A program made the translations under genes and the position numbers. The notes beneath the pieces were generated by a model, which had not been told where the DNA came from, did no database searches, and was given only the letters and a program-made list of their open reading frames with translations. Of a stretch of 64,000 nucleotides of DNA, positions 18,542 through 29,300 are shown one piece after another (positions within the stretch are counted from its first letter, which is position 1; each line of letters begins with the position of its first letter). The stretch is from Pedosphaera sp. (GTDB lineage: Bacteria; Verrucomicrobiota; Verrucomicrobiia; Limisphaerales; AAA164-E04), in assembly GCA_002690655.1 (NCBI GenBank), contig NZFL01000017.1, positions 172,430 to 236,429 of the forward strand. The letters run 5' to 3'.

Positions 18542-19565
18542 ACGGAAGTTACCAGTTTGGGCGGTGCCTTGCTCGCGGTAGATGGCGGTATCACGATCTG
18601 CCTATATCGCATGCAGAAGATTCTGGAAGTAGATCAAGAAAATGGGAGAGCACGGGTCGAGGCAGAATACGTCAATGCATGGATCAGTCGATAAGTTGAG
18701 TCACTAGAACTATTCTACGCCCCAGACCCATCCAGTCCATTTGCATGCACAACAGGCGGAAACGTCGCCACCAACTCCGGAGGACCTCACACATTGAAAT
18801 ACGGTATTACCACAAATCACGTGCTCGGTTTCGAGATGATTCTGAGCGATGGCGAAAAATATGGCCGGGAACGCCTCTGGATGGGGGCGAGGATGACGAA
18901 GGTCTTGAACTGCGCGGCGTTGCCATTGGCTGCGAAGGAATGTTTGGTCTAGTCAACGAGGTCCTGGTCAAACTGACACCAAAGCCTTGAATGCTTAGAA
19001 ACATTTCTCGGTATTTTTGAAACAGTCGAATCAGCGAGCCGAACGGTGAGTGAGATTATCAAGGCAGGTATTGTCCCCGGCGCTTTGGAAATGATGGATC
19101 AGTTGATCACGAAGGCTATTGAAGAAACGTATCATTTTGGGTTTCCCTTGGATGCAGACAAAACCCCGCACACGAAATCAGACGGGCCCAATCTGAGGAA
19201 GAAAGCGCTCAACTGTGGAAATGTCGCAAAAGAGCCTTTGGAGCAATCGGAAGGATCAGTCCCAACTACCTGACTCAGGACGGCGTGCTACCAAGATCCA
19301 AACTTCCCGAAATCATGAATTTCATACAAGCATGCTCCAAGCGGGTAAATCTAAGGACCTCCAATGTATTTCATGCAGGTGATGGGAATATGCACCCCTT
19401 GATTCTATTTGATGAGAGAGAACACGGCATTGGAGTTGAAAAGTCGGTTTCATGGTCAAGCAGTTCACTCCATCAGACCTGAAAGCCATGATCGATGTAC
19501 GAGCGGTCTTTGCCCCGAAGCAACGATGCATAGACTTCAATGTTCGTAAAGAGGCACCTGCCTAG
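18542..19565 (+). pseudogene. Decayed glycolate oxidase FAD-linked subunit (glcD-like)
   Basis: Pieces of a GlcD-type FAD-linked oxidase are spread over all three frames in the correct order. They are SLGGALLAVDGGI, then LEVDQENGRARVEAEYVNAW; then [40 protein letters not shown] and [14 protein letters not shown]; then [20 protein letters not shown] and VLVKLTPKP; then FETVESASRTVSEIIKAG and GALEMMDQL; then LWKCRKRAFGAIGRISPNYL, NVFHAGDGNMHPLILFDERE and a tail ending at 19565. At least four frameshifts or stops separate them. The 5' FAD-domain start and a central stretch are missing. Active proteins of this family need FAD and oxidise 2-hydroxy acids such as glycolate; this copy cannot be translated whole. 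Confidence 0.88.
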
Positions 19566-19628
19566 ATTAGTCTTCCACAAATCTCAAACTGAAGTATGGT
19601 GCAGTTTTCAAGCACCATATTTGAGACC

Positions 19629-20480
19629 ATGAAATACATTCACAATACAAGCCACCGTGCCGCATTGTTTAGCCGTGAGGCAGGATTTACATTGATCGAA
19701 TTATTGGTAGTCATTGCCATTATTGCAATCTTGGCTGGAATGCTTTTACCTGCATTATCCAAAGCAAAAGCGGCAGCACACGGAGCCGGCTGCCTCAACA
19801 ATTTACGCCAGTTTTCAATCGCGAACATGGTTTACGCAACAGACCATGATGATCAGGCGGTCCCCTTGATCGCAGCCAATCGCAACGGAAACACTCAGAT
19901 CTGGATGGCTAACCAAAGTTTCCGCGATATTATAGGTTACTCAAAAGATGCAAACTCCGTTGTTCAAACACCGATTGATTATCGTTGCCCTGCCGACAAG
20001 CAGATTCGAAACCCAGCTAAATTTGCTTTTTCAAACAACCCAAATCAATCCAATGAAGAAAACCGAGGCACACTCGCCAGCTACAGTTACAACTTCGAAG
20101 ACTGGTTTCCATCCGATGGTCGAGGCTGGGCATTAGCAAGCAAAAATCATGCTGGACACAAACTCACCAGTATCAGCAGCCCATCAGAGAAACTTATTTT
20201 CCACGATGGTCAGGATTGGTGGTCACGCTGGAAAGGTGCAGACTACAATTTGGGTTGGGATGCGCTTGGCCAGCAAGGCAGTGTCCAGAAATACAAGGAT
20301 GCAGGCACCGGAGGTCCAACTATGTACCGACATAATGAAGGTGCAAACATAGCTTTTTATGACGGACATGCAGAGCGTATCAGGAAAGAGAGGGTATGGA
20401 TCCAGGAGAATTGGAACAGCAATCCGAAAATGCCCGGAATGTGGGTCGCTGTCCCCGAAGTTTGGAATAAATATCGCTAG
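19629..20480 (+). CDS. Pseudopilin-like protein with N-terminal methylation motif and H-X9-DG tail
   Basis: The type IV pilin/type II secretion class-III signal is clear: [20 protein letters not shown] with Glu at +5, followed by [14 protein letters not shown], the very common PVC version. The C-terminal region has [16 protein letters not shown], the H-X9-DG motif of DUF1559-type proteins. The ATG at 19629 (MKYIHNTSH) is preferred over an upstream ATG at 19596. Such proteins are present in many copies in Verrucomicrobia and Planctomycetes, and their function is unknown. Export or surface assembly is inferred. No other pilus genes are nearby. It converges with the FecR-like gene. Confidence 0.85.
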   Translation: MKYIHNTSHRAALFSREAGFTLIELLVVIAIIAILAGMLLPALSKAKAAAHGAGCLNNLRQFSIANMVYATDHDDQAVPLIAANRNGNTQIWMANQSFRDIIGYSKDANSVVQTPIDYRCPADKQIRNPAKFAFSNNPNQSNEENRGTLASYSYNFEDWFPSDGRGWALASKNHAGHKLTSISSPSEKLIFHDGQDWWSRWKGADYNLGWDALGQQGSVQKYKDAGTGGPTMYRHNEGANIAFYDGHAERIRKERVWIQENWNSNPKMPGMWVAVPEVWNKYR

Positions 20481-20510
20481 CCGATTTCAAACAGATAACG
20501 GCGTTACTTC

Positions 20511-21875
20511 TCAGTCTAGATTCGAACTACTGTTATTCGGCGGAATAATTTCAATGCGATGCACCTTGAGCCCGGCATCACGCTTGATGGTCAATGCGTA
20601 GATATCACTCACCTCAAGTCCCTCCGGTCCTGGTGAAAGTTGAGGACTCAATGGCCAGAATGCGTCCAAGTCCAATTCTATTTCTAGAATATCACCTGCG
20701 GGACCAAGCTGCGATGGCTCGACATCTGTTTCAAACTTGCCCGCATAAACACCCCCTATGCGCTGGGTGCTGAAGCCAAATCTAACACGGTCCGGTTCAT
20801 CATAACTCAAATAATACCGCAGAGTAGAACCAGACTGCAGTAAGACAGGTTGATCACTGCTTCTGGAGACGGAAAGGGCGACCGCGTATAGCATGATGTG
20901 CTTGTCATGACGTATCTTCCAGGGCAGAGGCTCTGCCTTGATGTTAGCGAAATCGTTTTCAAAAGAGGGGAGCACTGTGCCCAGCGAAATGTCAGGACCT
21001 TTGAGGAGCTGACACTGCCAATGGTCAACGGGAAGAGGCTGTTCATTCGATTCAAAGACGGCAGCGTCATCGATATTGCATTCAATTTGCTCACCCGAAC
21101 GCACTTCGCTGCGGGATTGATCCAACAGTCTCGTCACCACGGCGGTTCCATCGTTGACGCGCAGACGAGTAAAAAAACGTTCAGTGTGCAGATCAAACTG
21201 AGCGTTTTTTAATTCGATTGAGCACGTAGGGGTTTGAATGGTAAAAGACTGCATTCCCTTTTCTGGAGAAAAATCAGCCCACAAACTGCCGGTCAAAAAT
21301 CGTAATTGAACAGAATTTTCCTCTTTCTCCAGGTTTTGCAGATAACTGTGACCTGCGAGGGTAATGTGGGATTTATCCCCAAGCTGCAAAACAAGCCATG
21401 AGTCGCAGGATCTGGATTCAACCGTATCCCCTTCCCTGACAGGCATATTGACCTCCAACTGATCCTCAATCTTACCCAGGGCCGTATGGAGATGAGAGGC
21501 ACTACTTACTTTTGAAATCTTCAGAAACGTGGCAGGTTCTTTTGAAATAATCTCTTGGAGAACCACTGTTGTCAAAGTGACCAAGGCTGCGAGTGGAAGA
21601 ACAAATTTAAAACTCACTCGCAGAAACCCTCGCATGAAGGCGTGCTCATCGACATTGGGCTCGCGCTGAGGTTGCCGAGCAGTTTCAGCCCTCACTGCAA
21701 CGCTGGTCCGTTCGAGATCCGCGACAGCGATAACCTGCTCTGACATTTCTCGCAGTGACTCCCTTGCCGAGGAATCTTGCTCGAGTAACTGCATGAGTTC
21801 GGCTTCCTCAGATGGAGACAATGAACCATCCAAAAACCTGACAAGCAATTCTTCCTGCGATATTCCGTCTTTCAT
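20511..21875 (-). CDS. FecR-like anti-sigma/sigma-regulator membrane protein
   Basis: The 454-residue protein has a cytoplasmic N-terminus (ELLVRFLDGSLSPSEEAELM, a zinc-less anti-sigma-like helix bundle found in PVC FecR proteins). One membrane segment follows at about residues 90-110 (FKFVLPLAALVTLTTVVLQE). A periplasmic FecR domain then runs over PVREGDTVESRSCDSWLVLQ, AGHSYLQNL and RLRVNDGTAVVTR. The last 150 residues (YYLSYDEPDRVRFGFSTQRI, then LEIELDLDAFWPL) are a beta-rich part that may bind a ligand. The ECF sigma gene lies 14 bases upstream, so this protein probably controls that sigma factor. Confidence 0.8.
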   Translation of the reverse strand: MKDGISQEELLVRFLDGSLSPSEEAELMQLLEQDSSARESLREMSEQVIAVADLERTSVAVRAETARQPQREPNVDEHAFMRGFLRVSFKFVLPLAALVTLTTVVLQEIISKEPATFLKISKVSSASHLHTALGKIEDQLEVNMPVREGDTVESRSCDSWLVLQLGDKSHITLAGHSYLQNLEKEENSVQLRFLTGSLWADFSPEKGMQSFTIQTPTCSIELKNAQFDLHTERFFTRLRVNDGTAVVTRLLDQSRSEVRSGEQIECNIDDAAVFESNEQPLPVDHWQCQLLKGPDISLGTVLPSFENDFANIKAEPLPWKIRHDKHIMLYAVALSVSRSSDQPVLLQSGSTLRYYLSYDEPDRVRFGFSTQRIGGVYAGKFETDVEPSQLGPAGDILEIELDLDAFWPLSPQLSPGPEGLEVSDIYALTIKRDAGLKVHRIEIIPPNNSSSNLD

Positions 21876-21889
21876 TAATTTCCAATATA

Positions 21890-22420
21890 TCAGAGATGGC
21901 CTGAGTCCGTTCGGGTTTTCTGCTCAATGCAGACTCGTAATCCCTGATGCAAGCGCGATAACCGTTTATAGACGGTATTCAATTCGATGCCTATCTTTTC
22001 AGCAATTTCAATGCAATTATATCCGTCAAAGTACCTTAGCTTCAGTAGGCTTCTTGATTTGTCAGGTATTCTATCAAGGCAGCTGGATAGCGCCTCCACA
22101 CGCGCACCAGAAGATGTCTTATCGAAATGAGCAACCCATTCCATTTCCAGAACTTTCATTAGGTCCTCGCTCAAACCCGTGGAGACCCTTTGCTGACGCC
22201 TGATCCAGTCAATTCCCTCTCTTCTTGCAGTAATGAATGCCCAAGAGACCAAAGCAGCCTCAGCTTTGAATTCAACATTCCGGGTGATGGCTTTGATGGC
22301 TACGTTTTGAAAGATGTCCTCTACCGCATGAGCATCCTTCACAACCAACCATGTCGCAGCGGAAATGCGATTCCGCCACTCCATTAACACCTTCAGGATT
22401 TGCGATTCATCTAGCTTCAT
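21890..22420 (-). CDS. ECF-type RNA polymerase sigma factor
   Basis: I take the ATG at 22418-22420 (MKLDESQILKVLMEWRNRIS), which gives 176 residues. The longer frame begins with TTG and non-coding-looking sequence. Region 2 is seen in ATWLVVKDAHAVEDIFQNVA and region 4 in LDRIPDKSRSLLKLRYFDGY followed by NCIEIAEKIGIELNTVYKRL, a clear helix-turn-helix. This is the group of small PVC sigma factors related to the Rhodopirellula/Verrucomicrobium type. It is followed by a FecR-like protein, suggesting a surface-signal pathway. The target genes are not known. Confidence 0.85.
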   Translation of the reverse strand: MKLDESQILKVLMEWRNRISAATWLVVKDAHAVEDIFQNVAIKAITRNVEFKAEAALVSWAFITARREGIDWIRRQQRVSTGLSEDLMKVLEMEWVAHFDKTSSGARVEALSSCLDRIPDKSRSLLKLRYFDGYNCIEIAEKIGIELNTVYKRLSRLHQGLRVCIEQKTRTDSGHL

Positions 22421-22692
22421 TAATGAACAAGGGCATGGGAGTGATTTTGCCCATTTCCTCGAGTGAACTGGGATCGATAAAAAATGTTCAGAACAAAAGA
22501 AAAGGGACCGGGTTGATTCTTGTTTGTGATTTCTGCCACTAAGTATAGACGCGTTCAAGGGGGAAATCCTGACCTGACAAGCGAAATATCTAAATTTTAT
22601 ACGGTTATTGAGTCCATAACTCAAGGATTACCGGAGCGATGCGTTCACTTTCAACTTGCCCTGCGTAAGGTAATACAGGAAAACATCAAACC

Positions 22693-23934
22693 ATGAACCG
22701 CGCTCTATATTTATTGTTGATCACTCTCCTTATCCCGACACTGCTGAGTGCCCGCGAGGCCAAGGAGTATGACCAGGATGTCAATTATGAGGAAAACAGA
22801 CTTCCGGAATACGACCTCCCCCCCCTGCTTGTTTCCTCAGGAGGCAAGCCGATCAAAACGCCCGAGGAGTGGTTTTCCATTCGCAGACCCGAGATCCTTT
22901 CGCTTTACAGCAACCTGATTTACGGACGCATTCCAAAACCGGCTCAACCTGTCGATGTGCGATTTGAAGTGGTCAAGGAAGACCCCGATTTCATGGACGG
23001 AAAAGCCACCCGAAAAGATGTCAAAATCATATTGGAAAACGAAAAGGGCCGGGTTTCGATGCATTTTCTCGTTTTTGTTCCCAACAATGCCGGCAAGCCT
23101 GTTCCCGCATTTTTAAAACACAGCTTCAATAATACCCAATCAAATGACTTTGACGCGTCAGAAACGCGCCCAGGATTCTTGAAGAACGGTTGGCCACTTG
23201 GAGCATTCTTCGACAGAGGGTATGGGTTCTGTGCGGTTTATCAGCAGGATCTCCTGAGGCACAATGAGGTTGAATTCCTCAAGGGCATCCACAAACTTTT
23301 TTATCCCGAGGGGCAAAGTTTCCCAAAGGCTCACGAGTGGGGAGTATTGTCAGCATGCGCTTATGGAGCCAGTCGGGGTATGGACTATCTGGAGTCAGAT
23401 ACCGATATTGATCATACACGCATTGCTATCATGGGACATTCAAAAATGGGAAAGGCAACTCTTTGGACCGCGGCACAGGATGATCGATTCGCTCTGGCCA
23501 TTTCAGCTCAATCAGGTTGCGCTGGCGCCGCCCTCTGGAGACGGAAATCCGGTGAAACATTGAAGAAAATGGTGACGCGATTTCCATACTGGCTGTGCCG
23601 CAATGCCTGGAAGTTTGTAGAGCAGGAGGATGATCTCCCCATTGATCAACACATGCTCCTTGCATGCATCGCTCCAAGACCGGTGTATGTCCACAGCTCA
23701 ACCGATGACACATGGGCCGATCCTCGGGGGGAATATTTATCCGCTTACCATGCAAGTGAGGTTTATGAATTTCTCGGCAAAAAAGGCCTGACATCACCCG
23801 ATCTACCTGAAATCAGAAAGCCGATTCTGACTTCCGAGGTCGGTTTTCATATTAGAGAAGGCGGACACTCCATTGATCCTTATGATTGGGAACAATTTAT
23901 GAAATTTGCAGATCATCATTTCAAAGGAAAATAA
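22693..23934 (+). CDS. CE15-like glucuronoyl esterase / acetylxylan-esterase-like hydrolase
   Basis: The 413-residue alpha/beta hydrolase has a signal peptide (LYLLLITLLIPTLLSAREA). The nucleophile elbow is IMGHSKMGKATLW (Ser250), followed by ISAQSGCAGAALWRR, the bacterial CE15 pattern. The catalytic His is probably H392 in REGGHSIDPYDW. CE15 enzymes cut ester bonds between 4-O-methyl-glucuronate in xylan and lignin alcohols, and some bacterial members act on other uronate esters. The fungal motif is GCSRxGK, so the His before Ser is the bacterial variant. A C8 run at 22818-22825 lies in frame. The closest alternative is a generic acetylxylan esterase label. Confidence 0.8.
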   Translation: MNRALYLLLITLLIPTLLSAREAKEYDQDVNYEENRLPEYDLPPLLVSSGGKPIKTPEEWFSIRRPEILSLYSNLIYGRIPKPAQPVDVRFEVVKEDPDFMDGKATRKDVKIILENEKGRVSMHFLVFVPNNAGKPVPAFLKHSFNNTQSNDFDASETRPGFLKNGWPLGAFFDRGYGFCAVYQQDLLRHNEVEFLKGIHKLFYPEGQSFPKAHEWGVLSACAYGASRGMDYLESDTDIDHTRIAIMGHSKMGKATLWTAAQDDRFALAISAQSGCAGAALWRRKSGETLKKMVTRFPYWLCRNAWKFVEQEDDLPIDQHMLLACIAPRPVYVHSSTDDTWADPRGEYLSAYHASEVYEFLGKKGLTSPDLPEIRKPILTSEVGFHIREGGHSIDPYDWEQFMKFADHHFKGK

Positions 23935-24171
23935 GCATAAGGCATCGTTATTTCAAGTGTCATGGAGCAAGTCCCGCAGGAAAGGCTGCTTGCTTGAGAG
24001 CAATGATCAGACCTTTGGCTTTGCCGTGAAACGAGGTTGACTCGCTTCCAACATGAGTCATGTTTGAATTTGATAATCTGGATTGATCAAAATTTGTCAG
24101 GTTCGTTGCACTTTTTGCGCTGTTGAAAAACGCGGAAAACTAGTTACTTGTATCTACGCAAAGCCAAATAT

Positions 24172-25119
24172 ATGAAAAACTACAAGAACCAATGGATTTC
24201 TTTGACGTTGCTAGTCATCGGCTGTGCTCTCCAATGTGCATCCATCGAAAAAACACATGCAAGAAGTTTTAGGGTAGGAATGCTACCCAACGGTAACGCT
24301 CTGGGTTGCGCAAGTTGCCACATCAGAAACTCTGGAGGTGGTCCGAGGACTCCGTTTGGGGATGAGGTGCGGTCCATTGTGGGCGGGAGTAGAGCACCTT
24401 TCTGGAGTGAAGTGCTTGCTTCCATGGATTCGGACGGAGATGGTTTCTCAAATGGTCTTGAATTGGGGGACCCTGACGGCGACGGCATTGCAGAAGCTGG
24501 CGCTCAAGTGACCAACCCGGGGAATGCCGATAGTTTCCCTGAGATATCCATACCGGAGCCTGTTTCCACGACCTTATTCATTCAGGCAAATGGCAACGAT
24601 CTAACACTTACGTGGGAGGAAGGCGGCACTCTGGAATCATCCAGAAGTCCTCTGGGCCCATATTTTACGGTGGAGAATGCTACCAGCCCCTATCAAACAA
24701 GTGCGGACGGTCCGACGATGTTTTATCGCGTAGGTGACGGCTCAGGGGGACAGACTTTCACGGTATTCTTAAGGGGGGGGCAGGAGGTTCCAGCCGTGAC
24801 AACCGAAGCACATGGATCGGGTTCCGTTTCGCTTGATGGAAATTTCCTGACGGTCAATGTGATCTATGAAGGTTTGCAATCGGACTTCACTGCGGCTCAC
24901 ATCCATGGACCCGCAGCCAAAGGCACTAACTCCGGCGTGCTGATTGCTCTGAGCGGAACAGACCTGCACCAGTCGGAAACTTCCCGTTCCGGCACCTTCA
25001 TGGGGGGGATGGAGGTGACGGATGCAGCAGCTCAAGCCATCATTTCGGGAGAGGCATACATTAACATCCATACCACTGGCAATGGAGGGGGAGAAATCAG
25101 AGGACAAATCACACCATGA
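24172..25119 (+). CDS. Secreted CXXCH and CHRD-domain protein
   Basis: I prefer the ATG at 24172 (MKNYKNQWISLTLLVIGCAL) over a TTG at 24148. A signal peptide is followed by one heme-like site CASCH and a calcium-type stretch, DSDGDGFSNGLELGDPDGDG. A short fibronectin-like linker (TLTWEEGGTLESSRSPLGPY) comes next. A CHRD domain occupies the last 120 residues (FLRGGQEVPAVTTEAHGSGS, AAHIHGPA, YINIHTTGNGGGEIRGQI). CHRD domains occur in secreted proteins of unknown activity. An in-frame G8 run at 24773-24780 codes for the Gly-Gly of the CHRD start. The whole may be an extracellular electron-transfer or adhesion protein; this is a guess. Confidence 0.7.
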   Translation: MKNYKNQWISLTLLVIGCALQCASIEKTHARSFRVGMLPNGNALGCASCHIRNSGGGPRTPFGDEVRSIVGGSRAPFWSEVLASMDSDGDGFSNGLELGDPDGDGIAEAGAQVTNPGNADSFPEISIPEPVSTTLFIQANGNDLTLTWEEGGTLESSRSPLGPYFTVENATSPYQTSADGPTMFYRVGDGSGGQTFTVFLRGGQEVPAVTTEAHGSGSVSLDGNFLTVNVIYEGLQSDFTAAHIHGPAAKGTNSGVLIALSGTDLHQSETSRSGTFMGGMEVTDAAAQAIISGEAYINIHTTGNGGGEIRGQITP

Positions 25120-25245
25120 TCATGCCTGAGCTGAAGCGAAATGACCTTGGCTAGTGATTTTCACTTTTTAGATAGAAAAGGTGATATGCGGTTTCCGCTT
25201 GCGTTTATCTCGATTAGCTGACAGAAAATCGTCTTCACTTACAGC

Positions 25246-26052
25246 ATGAAACTTATGAAGCATTCTATTCTCAATGTGATGATCGCGGTGGCAGGTTTGT
25301 CCGTTGCACAAGCAGCAGACTCCCCGGTCGGTTATACGGATACACCTGAAATTCCCGGGCAGAAATGGCGCGTGCATGACGCCAACCGTCCTGCTCCTAA
25401 AGTCGTCACTCCAGGAACCACGTTCAGCCACTCGGCTCCAGCCCCATCCGATGCCGTCATACTTTTCGACGGACACGATCTTTCCAAATGGAAAACAGGC
25501 AACAAGCCAGCCGGTTGGAAAGTCGAGAATGGTTACATGGAAGTAGCTCCTGAATCAGGATCGATCCAGACCAAGGATCACTTTGGAGATTTCCAGTTGC
25601 ACGTTGAATTCGCCACCCCCCATGTAGTTGAAGGCAACAGTCAGGGCCGGGGCAACAGTGGTGTTATTATTTACGGCATGTACGAAGTGCAAGTCCTGGA
25701 TTCATTCAACAACCCGACCTACGCGGACGGACAGGCAGGTGCGATGTATGGTCAGCTACCCCCATTGGTAAATGCCAGCAAGGTTCCTGGAGCCTGGCAG
25801 AGCTATGACATTATTTTTGAAACCGCACGATGGGAAGATGGAAAACTGGTCAAGAAAGCAAATGTCACCGTCATACACAATGGCGTTCTCTTGCACCACA
25901 AAAAGGAATACTCAGGCCCCAGCCTCCATCGTCAAGTTGGAACCTACAATAAACAACACCCACCTCATGGCGCCATTCACTTGCAGGACCATGGCAACCC
26001 CATGCGATTCAGAAACATCTGGATTCGTAGCCTTGGGAAATATGATGAATAA
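25246..26052 (+). CDS. DUF1080 (3-keto-disaccharide hydrolase family) secreted protein
   Basis: The 268-residue protein has a signal peptide (HSILNVMIAVAGLSVAQAAD) and a concanavalin-like beta sandwich typical of DUF1080. Landmarks are ILFDGHDLSKWKTGNKPAGW then KVENGYMEV, FGDFQLHVEFATPHV, GRGNSGVIIYGMYEVQVLDS, the NNPTYADGQAGAMYGQLPP loop, and the ending IHLQDHGNPMRFRNIWIRSL. Some family members cleave 3-keto-glycosides, and many act on unknown sugars. The gene is followed by a good rho-independent terminator, so it is likely the end of its transcript. Confidence 0.9.
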   Translation: MKLMKHSILNVMIAVAGLSVAQAADSPVGYTDTPEIPGQKWRVHDANRPAPKVVTPGTTFSHSAPAPSDAVILFDGHDLSKWKTGNKPAGWKVENGYMEVAPESGSIQTKDHFGDFQLHVEFATPHVVEGNSQGRGNSGVIIYGMYEVQVLDSFNNPTYADGQAGAMYGQLPPLVNASKVPGAWQSYDIIFETARWEDGKLVKKANVTVIHNGVLLHHKKEYSGPSLHRQVGTYNKQHPPHGAIHLQDHGNPMRFRNIWIRSLGKYDE

Positions 26053-26096
26053 GTCTCTGGGGAGATAATTTCCCCTCTCAAGCCATTTATTTTGTG

Positions 26097-26127
26097 AAGG
26101 AACCTGATTCGTCAGGTTCCTTTTTTT
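26097..26127 (+). terminator. Rho-independent terminator after the DUF1080 gene
   Basis: AAGGAACCTGA (26097-26107) pairs with TCAGGTTCCTT (ending 26122) around a TTCG tetraloop, and the second arm runs straight into a T7 tract (26121-26127). This is the clearest intrinsic terminator in the window. Confidence 0.92.
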
Positions 26128-26318
26128 ATTGCCACTCGCCTTTTTATAGCAATTTGTTGATTTCCAGAAAGGAAGAATTTACTACGAAATCTCAAGGCTA
26201 GCTTGTATAGAACTCAAGTTTTGAAAATGGATTTCAATATGATTTGGAAGTCGGCCATTATAATCTGAAACAATTCATAACATCTCGGTGTAGTTCAAGG
26301 TATAAGTAACAACTCGTT

Positions 26319-29300
26319 ATGCTATTCAATAATTCCTTGCAACACTTCGTCAATATCCGTTGGGTGAGTCTAAATTGTTTGGTCCTTTTGTCCTGCACAG
26401 GCGCATGGTCACAGGAGCATCAGCATGTTAAATCGCCGAAACCGGAAGATGCGCTGCCAAGCAATGCCATCGTGCATGCAAAGATCAAGAATCCGCTCGA
26501 TCTGTTGTTTCAAGCCGAGACATTTACCAAGGACACTCTTCCAGATGCATTTATCCCAGCACCTTTTAGGGTATTAGTGAAACAAGAACACCCTTTGCTG
26601 AGTGTCCTTGGAATGTTCAATAACGGAAAAGCATTGGATCCCGAAGAGCTGGAAAAACAGACAGGTCTGGATTTGAGAGGAGACATCACCCTTTCCGTCT
26701 ATCCAGGAGATCCTTCCAGATTTTTCATCCTCAGTCTCGGCCTATCCGATGCGGGAACTTTCATGTCACTTGCAAGTCATGTTGAAGGTCCTCTTCAAGC
26801 AGAAACAGTATCCATTGGCGGTTGTGACATGCTCAAAACAGAGGTAGAAATAGGTCCTCTGAAAAATTGCTTCGGCTTGACGAGCAACGGACGCCTTTAC
26901 ATTTCAGGCGAACCTTCCTTGTTATTGCTTCTGAGAGACAAAGAGGGTTATTCAAGGTTATCCGAAGATCCACACATGTCAGATGTCATTCAGAAGGCAA
27001 AAGATCTGGATATTTTTATTTCTGTACATCCTGGCCTGGCAAAGCCTTTGCTTGGTCAAATTGGCTTGTTCAAATATCTTCCTATCTCTCTTTTAAGTCA
27101 GCAAAAAGAGGCCCTGCTCAAGCAAATATCGGCGAATGAACGTGAGGCCATCGACGCCCAGATCCAAATGCAGTTGCCTGTCAGTGGCATGGAGGAATTA
27201 CTGAATTATGCCGAGTGCGTGGTCACTGCAGCGTATCAAACTACCTTTGAAAGTATTGCTTCAGCTACTGAATCCTTTGAAGGTTTTACTTTGGGTATTC
27301 GAGGCAACTCACTAACACCCGGACTGACATTCATGTTACATGCAGGCCCACATGACCCGCATAAAATGACGCGTCCAATCCCTCTCAAGGAACTTGAATC
27401 AGCACTCGAAAGGTTCCCTACCCAAGCAAACCAGTGGTCCGCGGAAGGGCAAACTCCCAAGAAGATTCCATTCGTTTGGATCACGCAGACATTGAAAAAG
27501 TTGCGACGCCTATTGGAATCCAGGAATTTGAGAACAACATGGCTGAACCAATTACAGAAGGCACATACCGATCAGGTCATTTTACAACCCATGGAGTCGC
27601 AATCTGATTGGACTCTGAAGGTGGTAGCAAAAGTAAAAGACATGCCTCACCCCAGAAACTATGATTCGTTGAAGTCATTTTTTACCGATTGGAAAAAGGA
27701 ACAATATCAACCCGCCTATCGAAAAGTGTTCATCGCACCTGATAGTGGACCTGATCTACTTGCTCAACACTTGACTCAACAGAAATTTATTCTTGAAAAT
27801 AGCCGCAAGCAAGCCTTTGAAATGCTGGAACCTTATCAACGGGATGGATGGATCGATCAAATTTACCGAGTGAATACTCAGAAAAAAGAGGGCGATGTAA
27901 GTGAATTAACCTGGGAAAATGCATGGCTTACCAAGAGCGGTTTATTTGGATTCAATCAACACGAGCTCATTCATCGAAAAGTCTATCTTGCGCGCAAAAT
28001 TGACAATCATCTCGTTTACCATCAGGACAGTGGCAGTCAGGAATGGCTGGAAAATTTTGAGTGGCAATCTGGCTCCAGAATGCCGGGAAGTGCGAGGGCT
28101 TTGTTGAACATTGTACCTGAGGGATCCCACTCCATCTCGTTCATCAAACTGAGCGAAACCTTGCCTACCGCCATTCATGGATTGTCCAGTATGGAGGCAT
28201 TAGCACATCGGGATATGCACGCTTATTTGAAAAAAGCCCAGTCGGCGGTTAAAAACATCGACCAGACTGATGAGGCAGCCATCAGAAACGCCCTTGCATC
28301 GATTCCCTTTTCACCTCTACTGGCAGCGGTGAATCAGGATCCAGCAAGCGGGAAAGTCTATGGCCTCCTACCCGGGAACATAGCATTTCCTCGCCCAAGA
28401 GTGGTCCCCCTTTTGGAAGACATCATTGAGGATTACGAGGCCATTGCAACGGATGTTGGTGGCATCATGACTTATGCCAAACAACACGATAACACGTCAG
28501 AGTTCGGCATCCTGCATCATACAGGTGGCTTCTCTTCATTGATAAAAATAATCGGGAATTCGCTGGCTGAAAATTACCTCAGAAATCCTGAGGGAATCCA
28601 GACACTCATGTCCAGAGCCATGACTCCTCTGGACATGAAGCCTGACAAAAGAAAACAAACCCTGCTCAAGAACCCTCAATGGTTATTCATGGAAAACATT
28701 AAGGAAGGCAGGAACGAAGCCCCTGGACACAGCAGCCCTAAAAAGCCAGCAGGACCAAGGAAACCTATCCCTACCAGGGCCGATCACACTCCAGATCAAT
28801 GCATTCCTCTGGATGCATACTACAACGCAGCCCTGGATGACAACTTCCACTTCGAAGTTCAGGAAGGCAACGACCTGGCATCCTTTCCAAAAGGGACAGT
28901 CGATTTGGCCGGAGTCACTTTTGATGCGCGTGGTTTGATCCATTTAAACGGGCAGCAGATCCAGACTATTTCCTCGATTGATTATCCACAGAAAGTCACC
29001 AATATCATTATCGGCAGGAAAGCTGAACGTTTGCACTTCCTGCATGGTGCGGGATGGCCTTCCGATGAAGGGCAAACCATTGCCAAATGGACCATTTACT
29101 ATAGCGACGGAACGGAAAATGTGATTCGAGTGCATTACGGTAAAGATGTCGCTGATTGGTGGACCGCTCCTGATGCTCCCTCACTCAGCGGATCACAGGC
29201 CGCCTGGGAAGGTGAAAATGCAGCAAGCAAGGAGTCCTCCATGCAGCTGCGATTATTCAAGAAAACCTGGAACAACCCGCATCCGGAAAAAGTCATCAAA

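Noticed and set aside
22421-22624. N-terminal extension of the ECF sigma gene
   Set aside because: It begins with TTG and reads as non-coding. The ATG at 22418-22420 gives a normal-length sigma factor.
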